Assembly: GCF_051622035.1 (NCBI RefSeq)
Contig: NC_135366.1
Coordinates: 625,001 to 689,000, forward strand
Length of the DNA: 64,000 nucleotides
Direction of reading: 5' to 3'
From: Arctopsyche grandis
Taxonomy: Eukaryota > Arthropoda > Insecta > Trichoptera > Hydropsychidae
Shown here piece after piece: positions 60,940 to 64,000 of this stretch. A program made the position numbers and the translations under genes. The notes beneath the pieces were generated by a model, which was not told the DNA's origin, searched no databases, and saw only the letters and a list, made by a program, of their open reading frames with translations. Numbering within the stretch: the first letter of the stretch is position 1; each line of letters starts with the position of its first letter.

Positions 60940-63590
60940 TTAACATTGGTAGTTCGGTAGTGGTAGCTGGTGACTAATGCCAAACATCCGTTATGGAGTT
61001 GCGTAAACACTGACCAACAAGGCACAACTCTTTTTAAATACATTCAACTAACAGATACAATCTTACTTCATCCGGATACATACACACACTATCCCACAAA
61101 TAACTCACAACCATCCACACTAGATCTTGTCCTTGTCAAGAACTGCCCAAAAATATCGACACCAAATGCCCTTCAAACCCTGTCGTCTGATCATCTCCCG
61201 ATAATCTTCTCAATCGACGGGAAACCCAAGGAAATCATCAAGCATAGTTGGGATTACGGGAGAGCTAACTGGCGAGAGTTCAAGTCGTACATAAATGACC
61301 AAACTATTCTAACTTCTACCACACTCACAAACAAAACAGAAATCGACAGCTCCATAATACACCTGACGGAATCAATAACTCGATCCAAACACCTTCACAT
61401 ACCTAAGACACAATACATTGAACACAAACTAGAGATAACTGACTTTGTTGCAAATCTAATTAAAAGTAAAAATAAACTCCGTAAAATTTGGCAAACATCA
61501 AAAAATCCAGCATTGAAAACATTAATAAATAAGCTCACATATCAAATTAAAATTAGAATCAAAGAAATCAAAAATGAAGCTTGGTCTAAAAAATTAGAAA
61601 AATCAAGCTCAGTTGATGGCTCTCTATGGAAATTAGCTAAAGCGATTCGCAGGACAAAAACTCGATTCCTCCGTTAGATGATGCAGGAATCTCAGTGACG
61701 CGTGATTGCGACAAAGCAGAACTATTATCAAAATCTTTCCAAAAACATCACACACTCACACAACATTACAATCACATACCAACGCATAATAAAGTCAACC
61801 GGTCCATTAAAATCATCACAAAAACTCCCACTAACAGTAATAAAAATATAAAATTGGTGCATCCGTGTTAAATCCAAAATATAATACGTAGTTTAAAAAA
61901 TAAAAAGGCACCTGGGCGAGATTTAATAGATAACATCATAATCAAACAACTTCCGTTTAAAGCTTTAGTCTCACTATCTAAAATATTCAACGCGTGTTTA
62001 CTAACTGGGTATTTCCCAGAATACTGGAAAACAGCCAACGTAATTCCCATACTTAAGCCCGATAAAAGCTCAAAAAACCCGGCCAATTATCGACCCATTA
62101 GCTTACCTTGCACGCTTTCGAAAATTCTGGAAAAAATAATCTACACTCGTTTACTTAAAGTCGTAAATAAGAAATTAATAAATGAACAATTTGGATTTCG
62201 CACTGGACATTCCACGTCCCAACAACTAACAAGACTAACTGAACACGTGACGAAGAAATTTAATATGAAGAGAAGTACCGGAATGGTATGTCTCGACATA
62301 GAAAAGGCCTTCGACACGGTTTGTCAAAATACCAAACTACCTAATTCTCATCATCAAATCGTACCTAACTCGTAGAAAGCTAGAGGTTAGCGTAAATAAT
62401 GAATTATCGTCTCCAAAAATAGTCACAGCTGGCGTTCCGCAGGGGAGCTTGCTTGTCCCACTCTTGTTCTCCATATATATAAATGAGTCTAGAGGTAGGA
62501 TAATTACAGTGCTATCAATTGTTCGGCAAACCTTTAACAATGCATTTACAACCTTTGAACAATACACGGCCCCCTCAGGCTCCGGTGACTATAAATGACA
62601 TACCTATTCCAAAAAACTGTCACATAGCCCTATATGCAGATGATACCGCTTGCTTCACAAGTAGCAAAAAACCAGACACTATTCTTAAAAATCTTGAATT
62701 CGCAATTAAAACAATGACTGAACACTTCACTAAGTGGAAAATTCAAATTAATCAAATCAAAACAGACGCCATATTCTTTAGTGTTAGAAAGCATAAGCCA
62801 AGTTCAGATCTGAAAATCCCCTCTGGAGAAAGTCTGAAATGGCAGTCAGTAATAAAATATTTAGGAGTAACGTTCGATAAAAGAATGAGATGGGCACCTC
62901 ACATTGAGGCAGCGAAATGCAAGGCGATGCGGGGTATATCCTCAATATATCCAATATTGAATCGCCATAGTTCTTTATCAGCGCTAAATAAAATAAAATT
63001 ATATCGCGCGCTCATATTACCATTATTAACCTATGCATCACCTGTATGGAATAACGCCTCAAATACTAACCTTTCCAAGCTCCAAGTAATACAAAATAAA
63101 TCCCTAAAAATAATTTATAATACACCCATATATACTAACCTGAAAAAACTGCATGCCATATATAATATTCCGTTTGTTACAGACATTACTAACAAACTAA
63201 CCAGTAGATTCTATGACAGAATCACTAATGACCATACTAACACACTTGTTAAGAGTCTCGGTGATTATAACAAAATGTCTATACCCTTCAGGTATAAACA
63301 CAGATTACCTAAACACAATCTGCTTTAGGTCATCGACTTTAGAGAGTCTTTAATTAATATTATGTATTAGATGTATTATGAACATTTATAAGGATTGTAA
63401 ATAGGTCTTTGAGCTCTTTTTCCTATTATGCTTTAGATTAACATTAGAATAATATAATACTGTGATTGCTAACCAAATTAAATTAAATTGTAAAATAGAA
63501 AATGATCAGTAGATCAGTAACTATTAAAATAGATATAAGATGTATTGTGAACATAATTTCGTAATAATAAAAAGCATTTAAAAATAAAAA
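60940..63590 (+). mobile_element. Jockey-type LINE, 5'-truncated, with EN and RT domains
   Basis: It begins in the endonuclease domain at VVAGD (a base change breaks the GDFNAKHP motif near 60975), then LQTLSSDHLPIIFSI (SDHLP box). The RT domain has [55 protein letters not shown] (first catalytic D), GVPQGSLL and ALYADDTACFTS (YADD). The tail is LGVTFDKRMRWAPHI through LPKHNLL, stop at 63326-63328. Frame breaks at about 60975, 61675, 61870, 62320 and 62500 inactivate it. A 3' UTR runs to the A-rich end near 63590. Confidence 0.87.
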
Positions 63591-63591
63591 C

Positions 63592-63875
63592 TATAGGGCG
63601 GGTAAGGTGTGTTGACCGTATCCTGGCCTATTAAAACACGGTTGTGTTTTGAAGAGTTAAGTTATTGTATGTACGAAGGAGTTATGTATATGTAGGTACA
63701 TAGTTGCTCACTTTGGAGAAGTGAGCTGGCTGAACTCCAGAGGTGCAGAATGTTCTCAGCGTCAACGTGTCGCCGTTCTGCTTGAATTGGTGTTTGGTAT
63801 TTCATGTCTGGACGTTGTTGCTTTGCGAAATGAAATCGGCGTTTGGGCGTGGGATTTCGTGCATTTATTCCTACA
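63592..63875 (-). mobile_element. Solo LTR, family LTR-1, internally deleted, TSD AAAC
   Basis: On the minus strand it starts TGTAGGAATAAATGCACG (63875) and ends ACACCTTACCCGCCCTATA (63592), flanked by AAAC at 63588-63591 and 63876-63879. It has the CTCTGGAGTTCAGCCAGCTC segment and GGCCAGGATACGGTCAACAC. At 284 bp it is about half the length of other copies. It sits immediately at the 3' end of the Jockey-type LINE. Confidence 0.75.
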
Positions 63876-64000
63876 AAACTTTTTTCAAATTTGAATAAAG
63901 CCTATAAAAAGTTATGATTTAAAAAAAAAACAATTAGGGGGAGTACACCTGTTTCAGACCTCCCCCCCCCCAAAAAATGGATAATAATTATAAAAAAATA

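Overview
The window is AT-rich animal DNA from an arthropod, most likely an insect; no sequence here names the species. It holds spliced genes with short phased introns, and it is densely filled with transposons: piggyBac, Tc1/mariner, PIF/Harbinger, Helitron, RTE- and Jockey-type LINEs, tRNA-derived SINEs, solo LTRs and several MITE families.

The only cellular genes I can support are three head-to-tail paralogs on the minus strand. All three are homologs of ZNFX1 (NFX1-type zinc finger-containing protein 1), an SF1 RNA helicase that also carries NF-X1 zinc fingers and a C-terminal RZ-type zinc finger. Copy C (37897-57243) can be followed from ATG to stop over 28 exons; the exon lengths sum to 6237 nt, or 2078 residues. 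Copy B (18160-33078) has 23 exons covering the whole protein except a short, unlocated 5' head. Copy A (1379-7672) has 12 exons covering the N-terminal region, the helicase and the first zinc finger; the rest must lie beyond the left edge or be lost. Apart from the N-terminal heads, homologous exons have the same lengths and phases in all copies, the frames are open throughout, and all visible helicase motifs are intact, so none looks like an obvious pseudogene.

Layout. 1-1378: Helitron end and a piggyBac-type MITE, probably in an intron of copy A. 1379-7672: copy A. 7673-18159: intergenic, with a Helitron-like element containing a GC-rich minisatellite, a degenerate LTR-like array, a solo LTR, a foldback element, a Harbinger remnant, a GC-rich island, hairpin MITEs and a LINE fragment. 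18160-33078: copy B, with LTR insertions (one carrying a nested Harbinger MITE) and a Tc1 element in its introns. 33079-37896: intergenic, with a SINE, a MITE and a half foldback element. 37897-57243: copy C, one of whose introns holds a 4.3-kb piggyBac element nested in an RTE LINE. 57244-64000: upstream flank, with a repeat cluster and a 2.6-kb Jockey-type LINE followed by an LTR copy.

In worms and mammals ZNFX1-family proteins act in small-RNA inheritance and in sensing viral double-stranded RNA. A tandem expansion with diverging N-termini is therefore the most interesting biological feature here; any role in insect RNA-based immunity is inference.
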